A DNA stretch of 54,309 nucleotides from Fidelibacterota bacterium (GTDB lineage: Bacteria; Fidelibacterota; Marinisomatia; Marinisomatales; TCS55), in contig JAPYRG010000009.1 in the NCBI GenBank assembly GCA_029936965.1, positions 1 to 54,309 of the forward strand. The letters are read 5' to 3'. Below, piece by piece: positions 1 through 8,506 of the stretch. The notes below the pieces were generated by a model, which worked only from the letters and a program-made list of their open reading frames with translations, made no database searches and was not told the DNA's origin. A program made the position numbers and the translations under genes. Positions within the stretch are counted from its first letter, which is position 1, and each line of letters begins with the position of its first letter.

Positions 1-1708
1 CAGGCCACGGATGATTTTTTGATCCAATCTGAATAATACGACCATCATCTAACCATCGAAATTCGTGTAATTCAGTTCGTACATCTTGTAACGGTATAAT
101 CTGCGAACCTTCTGGTTCAAAGTTGTCATCCAATAGGTTCGTTTTACCTAAACCTATGGCATATTGGATATACTCATGAATGATGCCATAATGGAAGCCA
201 TATTTATATGGTCGAAAGGCTGAAAAGCCAAAACCAGCCATCTGATAAAATAATGGTGTTCCATATTTATCAAGAACATACATATAAGGAAGGTATGGGC
301 GTGAAGGTTCAGGAATTGGTGTGTCCGTCTGCTTCGAAGCCTGTTCAGGAACTGTAAATCGTGAATATAATGTATTAAAAAAAGCATCCCACATGCCCTC
401 GCTCCCCCATTCTTCATACGTATCACGAAAGATCATGGACCAGTCTCTAAATTTAGGAACAGTAAAATTTCCTGAAAAAATGAACCCATCACCTACCATA
501 TCTATATCATGAATCTTTACTTGTAAGGGAAGAAAACTGGTGGGAAGCACAACAACCACATATTCTGCAGCTTTATTTTCATCTCCACTCCGCAAAGAAA
601 TTTTATATTCCTTACCAGCTTTATTTCCTGGAATTTTAATAGGACCTGACTTTGGAATTGTGCGGTCATTCAATGAAACAGCGATTACTGCATCATCATA
701 TTTTGGGACAAGAGTTAATACATCATTTTCTGATTGAGGAACCCATGAATATCGGCGTATTCGATTATCAAATTCAGGACACAACGTAAATGGTCCCTTT
801 TTTCCAGGGATAAGACTTGCTAAAAGACTGGTATCTCCAGGGGCGGTAATCAAAACTTGTGGTAATTTTATATCAGGTGATACATAATTTGGAATATCCC
901 TCTTAGACATATTTACTGTCCAAGAAATAAGAAAGACAAAGGATGATAATAATACAACTACAATAGCTTGAAAGATCCTTTTGCGATGTTTTAATAATAA
1001 TGTAAAAGTATCAGTCTGTTCCTCAATGCCTTCATTGCTTAATCTATATTCTTCTAATTGTTGAAAACTGTTATAACCAATGATCAAAAAAGGAGCTATT
1101 AGAATAAAGGAAGCGATAACTGTAAGCCAAAGAAAAAATGAAATTGGTACGGAGCCCATTAAAAATGAATGCCCAATCATACATATAAATGAAAATAAAA
1201 AAGAAAAGATGCTGTAAAATGTTATTCCATTCCGTAAAGCAGCGCGAACCGATCCTTCTTTTTTATAATATGATGCATTAAAAACAGTATAAAAACCATC
1301 TTCTATTGATAGTACCATATATAATAATCCAAAAACTGTACCAACTACAATCAGCATCAACACCCATTCGAGCTTTCCATTGAGACTATTGGTAAACGGT
1401 AAAGAGTTACCTAAACAAAATAATAGAAGCTGGGTAAACCCTCCATAAATCAGACCGACAGTTGATTGAAAACCATCCTGGCTATAATTAGTGCGCCAGA
1501 CTGAAAGCCTCCAATGTTTATTGGACCAATATTCAAATGTATAACCAAACAGAACGGGCGGTATTAAAGTAAACAAAAAGAAATAAGGTGCATGGGATTG
1601 GATTACCCATTTATAAAGCCCTAATAATATACCAACTATAGGCAAAACCCATGTTAGCCATAATTCCACACCATCAAGGCGATATTGTACTCTGTTTTCA
1701 CCTTTCAT
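1..1708 (-). CDS. Membrane-anchored arylsulfotransferase-family protein, C-terminus cut by window edge
   Basis: The minus-strand frame is open from an ATG at 1708 to base 1 (569 codons, no stop), so the gene is 3'-partial; an in-frame stop lies a few codons upstream of the ATG, which fixes the start. The first ~265 residues carry about seven hydrophobic segments (near residues 15-34, 41-58, 84-103, 113-133, 163-183, 188-211, 245-264). A soluble domain follows. Near its visible end are YVLDKYGTPLFY and then ELHEFRWLDDGRIIQIG, which resemble the 'LD..G..vw' and 'D.HE...l.nGn.l' blades of arylsulfate sulfotransferases (ASST, PAPS-independent beta-propeller enzymes). The His in LHEF would correspond to the conserved His of that motif. 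The multi-helix anchor is unusual, because classical ASSTs are soluble periplasmic. ASST transfers sulfate between phenolic compounds, but the substrate here is unknown and other propeller functions remain possible. Divergent from the DUF1214 gene. Confidence 0.62.
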   Translation of the reverse strand, partial: MKGENRVQYRLDGVELWLTWVLPIVGILLGLYKWVIQSHAPYFFLFTLIPPVLFGYTFEYWSNKHWRLSVWRTNYSQDGFQSTVGLIYGGFTQLLLFCLGNSLPFTNSLNGKLEWVLMLIVVGTVFGLLYMVLSIEDGFYTVFNASYYKKEGSVRAALRNGITFYSIFSFLFSFICMIGHSFLMGSVPISFFLWLTVIASFILIAPFLIIGYNSFQQLEEYRLSNEGIEEQTDTFTLLLKHRKRIFQAIVVVLLSSFVFLISWTVNMSKRDIPNYVSPDIKLPQVLITAPGDTSLLASLIPGKKGPFTLCPEFDNRIRRYSWVPQSENDVLTLVPKYDDAVIAVSLNDRTIPKSGPIKIPGNKAGKEYKISLRSGDENKAAEYVVVVLPTSFLPLQVKIHDIDMVGDGFIFSGNFTVPKFRDWSMIFRDTYEEWGSEGMWDAFFNTLYSRFTVPEQASKQTDTPIPEPSRPYLPYMYVLDKYGTPLFYQMAGFGFSAFRPYKYGFHYGIIHEYIQYAIGLGKTNLLDDNFEPEGSQIIPLQDVRTELHEFRWLDDGRIIQIGSKNHPWP

Positions 1709-1784
1709 TGGATCAAATGTTCTGTTGCGTTATTTTCTTTATAATTAAGACGGAAAATTTTTTCGAACTTAAATTGAATAAATA

Positions 1785-2384
1785 ATGGACACAAGCAAAC
1801 AGGGAATATTAATTCAAACTGTTTTACCAATATTTTCAGGCCTCTTATTTAGTTTTCTAATTTTTTTTCAGTTTACCTATACCAACTCATTGTCCCAATT
1901 TTTTCTTGGAGATGTTAAACGTAATCAATGGATTGCTCACTTTGACCAATCAATGAAAGGTCAAAACCCATGGTTGAGAAATTATGTAGCATTTACTGGA
2001 CTATTAGGGAGTGTACGCCCTGAAATCATTTACTTGGAAGCTATGTATGATGATTCAAATACACCGCTAATAGGTACCAAAGATTATATATTAAAAGGTA
2101 CTGCTCCCGATTGTAGATATTGGAGTTTTGTTACATATGATTTTCAAAATGGAAGGATTGAACCCCACCAACAAACCGTTGCAAGCTCGCACAGGACAAC
2201 ACTTAATAATCTAGGTGAATATGAAATTATTATAACAGATGATCCAAAAAAGTATCCAAATAAACAAACCATTATTCATGCAGGGAAAGACTTTAACATT
2301 GTAATGCGCATATATGGTCCTAAACCTTCTTACTATGAAAATAAAAACTCTGTACCAATCGGGTCAATTTTACCATTACAATAA
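1785..2384 (+). CDS. DUF1214 domain protein
   Basis: A 199-aa protein with an N-terminal membrane segment or signal anchor (about residues 11-30) followed by a short DUF1214 domain. Family-like motifs are CRYWSFVTYDFQNG (compare the usual RxWSlTlYD block) and IVMRIYGPKPSY (compare RxYgP). DUF1214 proteins have no firmly established biochemical role; they often occur fused to or beside DUF1254 domains and are usually exported. Its stop is followed after one base by the ATG of the DUF1254 gene, so the two are almost certainly co-translated partners. No clear Shine-Dalgarno is visible upstream. Confidence 0.75.
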   Translation: MDTSKQGILIQTVLPIFSGLLFSFLIFFQFTYTNSLSQFFLGDVKRNQWIAHFDQSMKGQNPWLRNYVAFTGLLGSVRPEIIYLEAMYDDSNTPLIGTKDYILKGTAPDCRYWSFVTYDFQNGRIEPHQQTVASSHRTTLNNLGEYEIIITDDPKKYPNKQTIIHAGKDFNIVMRIYGPKPSYYENKNSVPIGSILPLQ

Positions 2385-2385
2385 A

Positions 2386-2928
2386 ATGAAAATTTTGATA
2401 ACAAAATTCCTTATCTCTTTCATTATTTCTCAATCATTTTTTCTTTGGATTGGTCCAAGACTTGTTATGTCTAAACTAGATAAGGATCTGGAAGAATCAC
2501 GTATAAATTTTCGGGAAGAATGCGGTCAACGTTGGGTGGATGGTGTAATCTATTCTGATCCAATTTGTATAGGCGATGCTGCTTCATCAAGGAAACCAAA
2601 TCCTGATTTTATTTATACAATCATACCATATGATCTAAGAAAAGGTGATTTATATGTAAGCATGCCAGTCCCATCTAATGATAGATATTGGTCTATTCAT
2701 GCTCATAATCGTAATACAGATGTATTTTATAAAATAACTAATACAGAAATAGATAATGATACATTCGAGTTTATTATTTCAAAGAATGAAGGATTAAAAG
2801 ACAATCTGCCTATTGCTTATGCATCTTCAAATAAAGGCATTATTTTAGTTCGATTAACAATGAAGCATTTTAAAGAATATGATGAATTAGATAAATTTAG
2901 AAGATCAACAACGAGGAGATATTTATAA
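2386..2928 (+). CDS. DUF1254 domain protein, partner of the DUF1214 gene
   Basis: A 180-aa protein starting at the ATG at 2386, one base after the stop of the DUF1214 gene. A longer frame opens at 2314 inside the upstream gene, but starting at 2386 gives a clean N-terminal hydrophobic signal anchor (residues ~2-24) and avoids a 71-base overlap. The stretch around DFIYTIIPYDLRKGDLYVSM and NDRYWSIHAHNRNTDVFY resembles the DUF1254 core, in which a small-residue/Asp 'N.D..Y' element is followed by 'P...dRYw'. It is a short, stand-alone version; many relatives are fused DUF1254-DUF1214 polypeptides of over 400 aa. Function unknown. The SDR gene follows after five bases. Confidence 0.7.
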   Translation: MKILITKFLISFIISQSFFLWIGPRLVMSKLDKDLEESRINFREECGQRWVDGVIYSDPICIGDAASSRKPNPDFIYTIIPYDLRKGDLYVSMPVPSNDRYWSIHAHNRNTDVFYKITNTEIDNDTFEFIISKNEGLKDNLPIAYASSNKGIILVRLTMKHFKEYDELDKFRRSTTRRYL

Positions 2929-2933
2929 ATATT

Positions 2934-3677
2934 ATGAATGAAAGAATTTTTATTACAGGTGCAAGCAGTGGAATTGGAGAAGCTCTTGCAATTGAGTATG
3001 CAAAACGAGGGGCTATTTTAGGATTATCTGCAAGAAGAACTGAAAAACTTAATCAGGTTTCCAAAAAATGTGAAGAGCTTGGTGCTAAAGAAGTATTAGT
3101 ATACTCTCTTGATGTTACTGATGAAAACAAATCAACTAAAATTATTAATGAATTTTTGGATCACACTCAGGGTATTGATATAGTTATAGCAAATGCAGGT
3201 GTTGCCTATTCAGATAAAATCAGTTCCGGTGATCCAACACAGATCAATAAGGTAATTTCTACAAATGTAATAGGTGTAACGAATTCAATCATACCTTTTG
3301 TCCCAAAAATGAAAGAGAAAAAGTCAGGTAAAATTGTAATTATTAGTTCTATAGCCAGCTTCAGGCCAATTGCTTTTCATGCAGGCTATTCTTCATCCAA
3401 GGCAGCCGTAAGAATGATAGCAGATAGTTGGCGTATGGCGCTAAAAAAATATAATATACAGTTAACTTCAATATGTCCAGGATTTATAGTAAGTGAAATG
3501 ACCGATACAAATAAATTTCCTATGCCTTTTCTTCTTCAGACAGATGATGCTGCAAAAAAAATGGTTAAAGCAATTGATAAGGGGAAAAAGACATATATTT
3601 TGCCATGGCAAATTAAAATGATCCTCTATTTAACTCGCTGGCTACCAACACCACTTTATTATAAAATCTTCTTTTAA
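2934..3677 (+). CDS. Short-chain dehydrogenase/reductase (SDR)
   Basis: A 247-aa classical SDR. The N-terminal Rossmann motif TGASSGIG (residues 8-15) binds NAD(P), followed by an Arg-rich SARRTEK after beta2, which suggests NADP preference. NAG in IANAGVAY, the catalytic Ser in VIISSIAS, and the YxxxK pair in AGYSSSKAA complete the active site. The C-terminal end is hydrophobic and aromatic (WLPTPLYYKIFF), suggesting membrane or lipid association as in 3-keto-lipid reductases such as DltE-like and KDSR-like enzymes. The substrate cannot be read from the sequence. It follows the DUF1254 gene by five bases and precedes the PLP decarboxylase by 50, probably as one operon. Confidence 0.88.
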   Translation: MNERIFITGASSGIGEALAIEYAKRGAILGLSARRTEKLNQVSKKCEELGAKEVLVYSLDVTDENKSTKIINEFLDHTQGIDIVIANAGVAYSDKISSGDPTQINKVISTNVIGVTNSIIPFVPKMKEKKSGKIVIISSIASFRPIAFHAGYSSSKAAVRMIADSWRMALKKYNIQLTSICPGFIVSEMTDTNKFPMPFLLQTDDAAKKMVKAIDKGKKTYILPWQIKMILYLTRWLPTPLYYKIFF

Positions 3678-3727
3678 TCTGATATTTAATTAATTTTAAT
3701 CAAATAGGGACCAAGCTTTAAACTGTT

Positions 3728-5137
3728 ATGGATGAAACACAATTGATTAAGGATATTCACGATCGTATAATTCATTATCTTGAAAATCAGAATAAAAATA
3801 TAGGGCTTACAAAGCCAGAAGTCTCTAAAGAATATCTTGAGAAAGAATTTGATTTTAACTTAGATACCTCAACCAATTTTGATGGTATTAAGGAAATAAT
3901 TGAAAAATATTTAACACTATCTGTTAAAACTGGCAGTACAAATTTTTACAATCAGCTATTCTCTGGGTTTTCTGTCACAGGATATTTGGGAGAAATCCTT
4001 ACAGCAGTGACAAATAGCTCTATGTATACTTTTGAGATGAGTCCGGTAGCAACGTTAATGGAAAAAGAATTAATAAAAAGAATGTGTTCATTAATTGGCT
4101 ATCATAATGGATTTGGAACCTTTGTAACTGGAGGCAGCAATGGAAATCTACTAGGTATGCTTGCAGCAATCTATCAATTTGACCCTACATTGAAAGAAAA
4201 TGGTGTTTTTGGAAGTAAAGTATTGACTGGTTTTATATCAGAAGAATCACATTATTCCTTTCTTAAAGCTGCCCATCAACTTGGTATTGGAACGAAACAA
4301 ATTATAAAAGTACCTTGTGATAATAATGGCCGTATGGAACCATCAGCTTTAGAAAATTCTATTCAAAAATCTATTAATAACGGAAACCAACCGTTTTTTG
4401 TTGGTGGTACGGCAGGGACTACAGTTCAGGGCAGCTTTGATCCATTTAGTACATTGGCTGATATTTGTGAAAAATATAATCTATGGTTCCATGTTGATGC
4501 ATCTTGGGGTGGATCAGCAATCATCTCATCAAAACATAATCATTTGATGAAAGGAATTGAGCGATCTAACTCTCTTACTTGGTGTGCTCACAAAATGATG
4601 GGAATGCCTTTAATGTGCACTACAACTTTATTTAAAGATTCTTCTATATTAAAAAAAATCAATACAGTTGAAGGGACAGATTATTTATTCCATGATGATA
4701 CCAATGATAATATAAACCTCGGAGAACATTCTTTACAATGTGGTAGAAGGACAGATGCGTTGAAGCTATGGCTTAGCTGGAAATATCTTGGGGATAAAGG
4801 TTTTGAAAAAAATATTGATCATATTTTTGATATGGCTTTATATGCAAAAGAAAAAATTGAATCATCAACATTATTAAAACTAATTAATACAGTAGAATCA
4901 TTAAATGTATGTTTTCAAATACAACCAAATTCTTTAGAAAGTTCAGATTGGAATCAATTTAATATTTTTGTAAGAGAAAAATTATTATCCGAAGGAAAAC
5001 TAATGGTTAATTATGCGAATATTAATAGTACTACATGCATTAGGCTTGTAACATCAAATTTTAAACTAAAACAGAAGGATTTAGATTACTTCTTCTTTGA
5101 ATTGGAAAAAACGGCAAATGATTTATTAACTAATTAA
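3728..5137 (+). CDS. Group II pyridoxal-5'-phosphate-dependent decarboxylase
   Basis: A 469-aa enzyme of the glutamate / aromatic amino acid / cysteine-sulfinate decarboxylase family. Visible elements are TGGSNGN (~135-140), a His stacking on PLP in EESHYSF (H175), HVDASWGG (H255, D257, the PLP N1 Asp), and the PLP-binding Lys in TWCAHKMMG (K289). Length and motif order match a full-length family member. The substrate is uncertain: the Cys/Ala before the His-Lys pair and the overall pattern look more like glutamate, aspartate or cysteine-sulfinate decarboxylases than aromatic ones. The product would be a small amine such as GABA, beta-alanine or hypotaurine. Last gene of the plus-strand run; converges on the yceI-like gene two bases away. 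Confidence 0.88.
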   Translation: MDETQLIKDIHDRIIHYLENQNKNIGLTKPEVSKEYLEKEFDFNLDTSTNFDGIKEIIEKYLTLSVKTGSTNFYNQLFSGFSVTGYLGEILTAVTNSSMYTFEMSPVATLMEKELIKRMCSLIGYHNGFGTFVTGGSNGNLLGMLAAIYQFDPTLKENGVFGSKVLTGFISEESHYSFLKAAHQLGIGTKQIIKVPCDNNGRMEPSALENSIQKSINNGNQPFFVGGTAGTTVQGSFDPFSTLADICEKYNLWFHVDASWGGSAIISSKHNHLMKGIERSNSLTWCAHKMMGMPLMCTTTLFKDSSILKKINTVEGTDYLFHDDTNDNINLGEHSLQCGRRTDALKLWLSWKYLGDKGFEKNIDHIFDMALYAKEKIESSTLLKLINTVESLNVCFQIQPNSLESSDWNQFNIFVREKLLSEGKLMVNYANINSTTCIRLVTSNFKLKQKDLDYFFFELEKTANDLLTN

Positions 5138-5139
5138 TT

Positions 5140-5667
5140 TTATTTATTGTTTCCAATAATCATATACTCGATTTGTATCTCATCATTAATTTTTTTAAAC
5201 AGTAAAGCAGGTCTTTCTATTCCAAAATCAGATAGCAAAATATTAAATGTACCAGATGCAATAAATCCATCAGCTAATGACAATTTTGCTATAGTATCAA
5301 TCTCTTTAATAACGCCATGAAGAGATAACTTTCCATTAATAAATGCATTTTCACCTTTAATAGATATATCGTTAGAAACAAATACAACATCCGGATAATT
5401 AAAAGCCTCAAGGTAGGTTAACATATTTGAATCTCGATTTGAATTCCCACTATCAAAGGTTGAAAGGTCCACTCTCAAAGAACAACTATTTACTTTATTA
5501 TCAGTAAAATTATAATTAATTACTCCATTAATATTATCAGAATGACCATCCCAATTTTTGGTATAATGATATCCATAGTATGTAATCTTACTTTTATTAT
5601 TTATATCATAAGTTTGACCATAAATAACGAACGGAATGATCAGAAGAAAAATATTTTTGTTTATCAT
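5140..5667 (-). CDS. YceI-family periplasmic lipid-binding-like protein
   Basis: A 175-aa protein with a signal peptide (MINKNIFLLIIPFVIYGQ) and the YceI beta-barrel pattern. N-terminal YDINNKSKITYYGYH is followed by a mid-domain Asp-rich turn and the characteristic FNYPDVVFVSNDI (compare 'f.yP...F.s..i'), then GKLSLHGVIKEI (compare 'G.LtihGvtk.v') and a DFGIERP strand. YceI proteins bind isoprenoid or polyprenyl lipids in a barrel cavity. The gene follows the b561-like gene by a single base and is almost certainly co-transcribed with it. That arrangement parallels the E. coli yceJ-yceI pair, where the partner is a cytochrome b561. Confidence 0.87.
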   Translation of the reverse strand: MINKNIFLLIIPFVIYGQTYDINNKSKITYYGYHYTKNWDGHSDNINGVINYNFTDNKVNSCSLRVDLSTFDSGNSNRDSNMLTYLEAFNYPDVVFVSNDISIKGENAFINGKLSLHGVIKEIDTIAKLSLADGFIASGTFNILLSDFGIERPALLFKKINDEIQIEYMIIGNNK

Positions 5668-5668
5668 G

Positions 5669-6304
5669 TTAAAATGGCAAGAATGTAATTAATGCTGAAA
5701 GGGTCATTGAGCTAATTGTTAAAATAGCTGTATTGCGATGAAGTTTAAGTGCATCATTGTATGTTATATTATACTTACCAGGGTTAGATACCCTTTTACC
5801 TAAAAAGGGCAATGCTATCATGCCGCTAAAATGAATAATTGATAACCAACGATGAATTCTAATTGAATCAATTTTTTTGTTATATCGAACTGCAGGTGGA
5901 GCAGTATAGCTTAACATTGCAGATGCAAAGTAGGACCCAATTGCAATGTTACCAAGCAAAGCATGATTATTACTCATTTTAGAATAATTTGAACCTGCAT
6001 TTTTTAACTTAGACCCTAAATAACCTTGGGCAAATAATAAACCTAAAGTACCTAGAGCTAATTTCTGATGTAACTGCAACATATTTTTTCTAAGGATTAA
6101 TTCTCGTGGACGATCAACATTAAACAATTTTGTTTTACGTAATAAGCCATTTTCAGACCATAACAGCTTCGTTTGCAAAGGCATATTCTCTGGGAGGTCA
6201 TATAAAGAACTTTTTTCATTAATATCAGGACTATCCTGACTACATAATGGAGACAACTGAAAGATAAACAAGAAAAATAAAAGTGTTTTATTATCTATTT
6301 TCAT
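5669..6304 (-). CDS. Cytochrome b561-like four-helix membrane protein, partner of YceI
   Basis: A 211-aa protein with an N-terminal signal-like hydrophobic segment (residues ~8-22), a ~50-residue extracytoplasmic linker, then four membrane helices. Each helix is preceded or opened by a His: H79 in LQLHQKLALG, H114 in NNHALLGN, H151/H158 in IHRWLSIIHFSG, H189 in LKLHRNTAIL. Paired His residues across a four-helix bundle are how b561-type cytochromes bind two b hemes. The family cannot be assigned by sequence identity alone, but the adjacent YceI gene strengthens the reading. Inferred role: transmembrane electron transfer coupled to the periplasmic YceI lipid carrier. It shares a 53-bp divergent intergenic region with the reductase on the other strand. 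Confidence 0.55.
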   Translation of the reverse strand: MKIDNKTLLFFLFIFQLSPLCSQDSPDINEKSSLYDLPENMPLQTKLLWSENGLLRKTKLFNVDRPRELILRKNMLQLHQKLALGTLGLLFAQGYLGSKLKNAGSNYSKMSNNHALLGNIAIGSYFASAMLSYTAPPAVRYNKKIDSIRIHRWLSIIHFSGMIALPFLGKRVSNPGKYNITYNDALKLHRNTAILTISSMTLSALITFLPF

Positions 6305-6357
6305 AACAACTCATATTAAATTGGATCAAACAATAATAAAAACACTTAAGGAATACA

Positions 6358-7428
6358 ATGAGCAAAAAATTAATGTTATATGGAGCAAATGGATATACAT
6401 CAAGGTTAATTATTAATGAACTAATTGGGCAAAATATTAAACCTATACTGGCAGGTAGAAATAAAGAAAAAATAAATAGTTTAGCAGATAAGCATGGATT
6501 TGATTCTTCTATTTTTTCATTAGATAATCCTGATAATATTGATAATATTTTGAAAAACATTGATGTTATAATAAATGCTGCTGGGCCATATTCATTAACA
6601 GCAAAATCTCTAATTGATAGTTGTATCCGAACAAAAACTCATTACATTGATATCACAGGAGAAATCGATGTGTTTGTTTATGCAGAGAGTAAAAATGAAG
6701 AAGCTACAGATGCTGGAATAATAATTTGTCCTGGCGTTGGCTTTGATGTAATTCCCACTGATTGTATATCTTTTATGTTAAAAGATAAACTTACCGATGC
6801 TAACGAATTAAATATTTGCTTCTTTAGTGAAAATGGAAAACCAAGTATTGGAACTGCAAAGACTTCTATTGAAGGATTAAGTAATGGAGGGAGGATAAGG
6901 AAAGATGGGAAAATTGAACAAGTCCCTCTTGCTCATTCAGTAAAAGAAATTGATTATGGCCAAGGGCCAAAAATGGCAATGAGTATTCCATGGGGAGATG
7001 TAGCTACGGCTTACTATTCTACTGGAATACCAAATATAACAGTATACACACCAAGATCAGAATCGGGGATAAATAAAATTAAAAAACTACGTAAATGGCT
7101 TTTTATTTTAAAATTGAAATTTGTGCAGAATTATATAAAAAACAAAATGGAGAAAAAGATTATTAATGGCGGTGATAGTGATGAGCAAAGAGCCAAATCT
7201 AAAATGTGGGTTTGGGCTGAGGTAAAAAATAAAAAAGGAAAAATAGAATCAGGATATTTTCAGGTAGCAAATGGATATGATGTTACTGGATATGGTGCAA
7301 TGTTTTTTGCCAAGAATATAATGAAAAATAAATTCGCTGGAGGATATTATACTCCTTCATTACTGCTGGGCTCAGATATTTTAGAATCATTACCGGGCTT
7401 TTCAGGAATAAAATTTTCAGATTCTTAG
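6358..7428 (+). CDS. Saccharopine-dehydrogenase-like NADP-binding oxidoreductase (trans-enoyl-reductase type)
   Basis: A 356-aa protein with an N-terminal Rossmann fold (YGANGYTSRLI, residues ~8-18), an AGRN motif after beta2, NAAGPYSLTAKSLIDSC and the downstream HYIDITGEIDVF. These are typical of the saccharopine dehydrogenase-like reductase group that includes trans-acting enoyl reductases of mycobacterial lipid synthesis. GVGFDVIPTDC is also characteristic of that group. An AAGGA ribosome-binding sequence lies about six bases before the ATG. It probably reduces a lipid or other acyl substrate, although the substrate is not visible. The propeller gene follows after 13 bases and may be co-expressed. 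Confidence 0.82.
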   Translation: MSKKLMLYGANGYTSRLIINELIGQNIKPILAGRNKEKINSLADKHGFDSSIFSLDNPDNIDNILKNIDVIINAAGPYSLTAKSLIDSCIRTKTHYIDITGEIDVFVYAESKNEEATDAGIIICPGVGFDVIPTDCISFMLKDKLTDANELNICFFSENGKPSIGTAKTSIEGLSNGGRIRKDGKIEQVPLAHSVKEIDYGQGPKMAMSIPWGDVATAYYSTGIPNITVYTPRSESGINKIKKLRKWLFILKLKFVQNYIKNKMEKKIINGGDSDEQRAKSKMWVWAEVKNKKGKIESGYFQVANGYDVTGYGAMFFAKNIMKNKFAGGYYTPSLLLGSDILESLPGFSGIKFSDS

Positions 7429-7441
7429 GATAATAATAATA

Positions 7442-8506
7442 ATGAAAATCGGCAAATATTTTTTAGTTATATTTTTAATTTTATTTCTTTATCTAGTTGC
7501 TTGGCCAATACCAATTGATCCTGTAGCATGGACACCCCCCTCTGCCCCAGATTTAAAAGGTGAATATGCAATAAATGATTATCTGGCTTCATCAAACATA
7601 ATTCATGTAAATGAATCTATTGGTCCAGAAGATGTTGATATTGATGAAAATGGGCTTTTATATGGTGGATTTTTAGATGGGAAAATTATACGATTCACTC
7701 CAGAAGGTAAAAATTTAGGAGTATTTGCTAATACAAAAGGGCGACCATTAGGTTTAGACTTTGATAATTCAGGTAATTTAATTATTGCAGATGCTTTGAA
7801 AGGACTCTTATCTATAGATATTAATGGTAATATCAAAACATTAGCTACTGAAATAGATGGTGTTCCTTTGAATTTTACTGATGATGTGGATGTGGGGCCT
7901 GATGGTATGATTTATTTTTCAGATGCTTCCGAAAAGTTTAATGTTCATAATTATAGGGGCGATCTTTGGGAACATCGTCCTCATGGTAAATTGATTAGTT
8001 ACGATCCTTCAACAGAAAAATTAACTCTTCTTTTGGATAATTTATACTTTGCTAATGGTGTTGCAGTTAGTGAAAATGGTGAATTTCTTTTGTTTAACGA
8101 AACATATGATTATTCTATTAGTAAATATTGGCTACAGGGGCCAAAAGCTGGCACTCGAGAAAGAATATTTACTAATACACCGGGATTCCCAGATGGTATA
8201 TCAACCGGGTCAAATGGAGTCTTTTGGATTGCAATGTTTACTCCTAGAAATGCAGAGGCAGATGCTCTCGCACCAAAACCATTTCTACGTAAAATTGTAT
8301 ATCGACTTCCTCTTTTCATACAACCGGCTCCAGTAAGACATGGTTTTATACTTGGAATTGACTCAAATGGAAATGTGATATATAATCTCCAAGATCCATC
8401 TCCAAATTCTTTCTCTCCTATCACAAGCGTTGAAGAAGAAAATGGAGTGTTATATTTGGGAAGTTTGAACTATCCAGGGTTTGCAAACATTAAGCGTCCG
8501 CAATAA
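7442..8506 (+). CDS. SMP-30/strictosidine-synthase-like six-bladed propeller, membrane-anchored
   Basis: A 354-aa protein with an N-terminal membrane anchor (residues ~4-23) and a propeller of the SMP-30/gluconolactonase/APMAP type. Visible blades are IGPEDVDIDENGLLYGG, RPLGLDFDNSGNLIIAD, FTDDVDVGPDGMIYFSD, FANGVAVSENGEFLLFN and FPDGISTGSNGVFWIAMF, with the usual Glu/Asn/Asp metal-site positions (E in GPEDV, N in FANGV, D in FPDGI). Close relatives (paraoxonase-like, APMAP, gluconolactonase) hydrolyse lactones or aryl esters at a calcium site. The 3' end overlaps the convergent kinase gene by 17 bases. A lactonase role is inferred; the exact substrate is unknown. Confidence 0.82.
   Translation: MKIGKYFLVIFLILFLYLVAWPIPIDPVAWTPPSAPDLKGEYAINDYLASSNIIHVNESIGPEDVDIDENGLLYGGFLDGKIIRFTPEGKNLGVFANTKGRPLGLDFDNSGNLIIADALKGLLSIDINGNIKTLATEIDGVPLNFTDDVDVGPDGMIYFSDASEKFNVHNYRGDLWEHRPHGKLISYDPSTEKLTLLLDNLYFANGVAVSENGEFLLFNETYDYSISKYWLQGPKAGTRERIFTNTPGFPDGISTGSNGVFWIAMFTPRNAEADALAPKPFLRKIVYRLPLFIQPAPVRHGFILGIDSNGNVIYNLQDPSPNSFSPITSVEEENGVLYLGSLNYPGFANIKRPQ

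Noticed and set aside
154-426. 90-aa minus-strand frame near the left edge
   Set aside because: It lies in another frame within the open arylsulfotransferase gene, which runs unbroken to base 1; it is a shadow.
2314-2385. Longer start for the DUF1254 gene at 2314
   Set aside because: The extra 24 residues lie wholly inside the DUF1214 gene and spoil the N-terminal signal anchor that begins at 2386.
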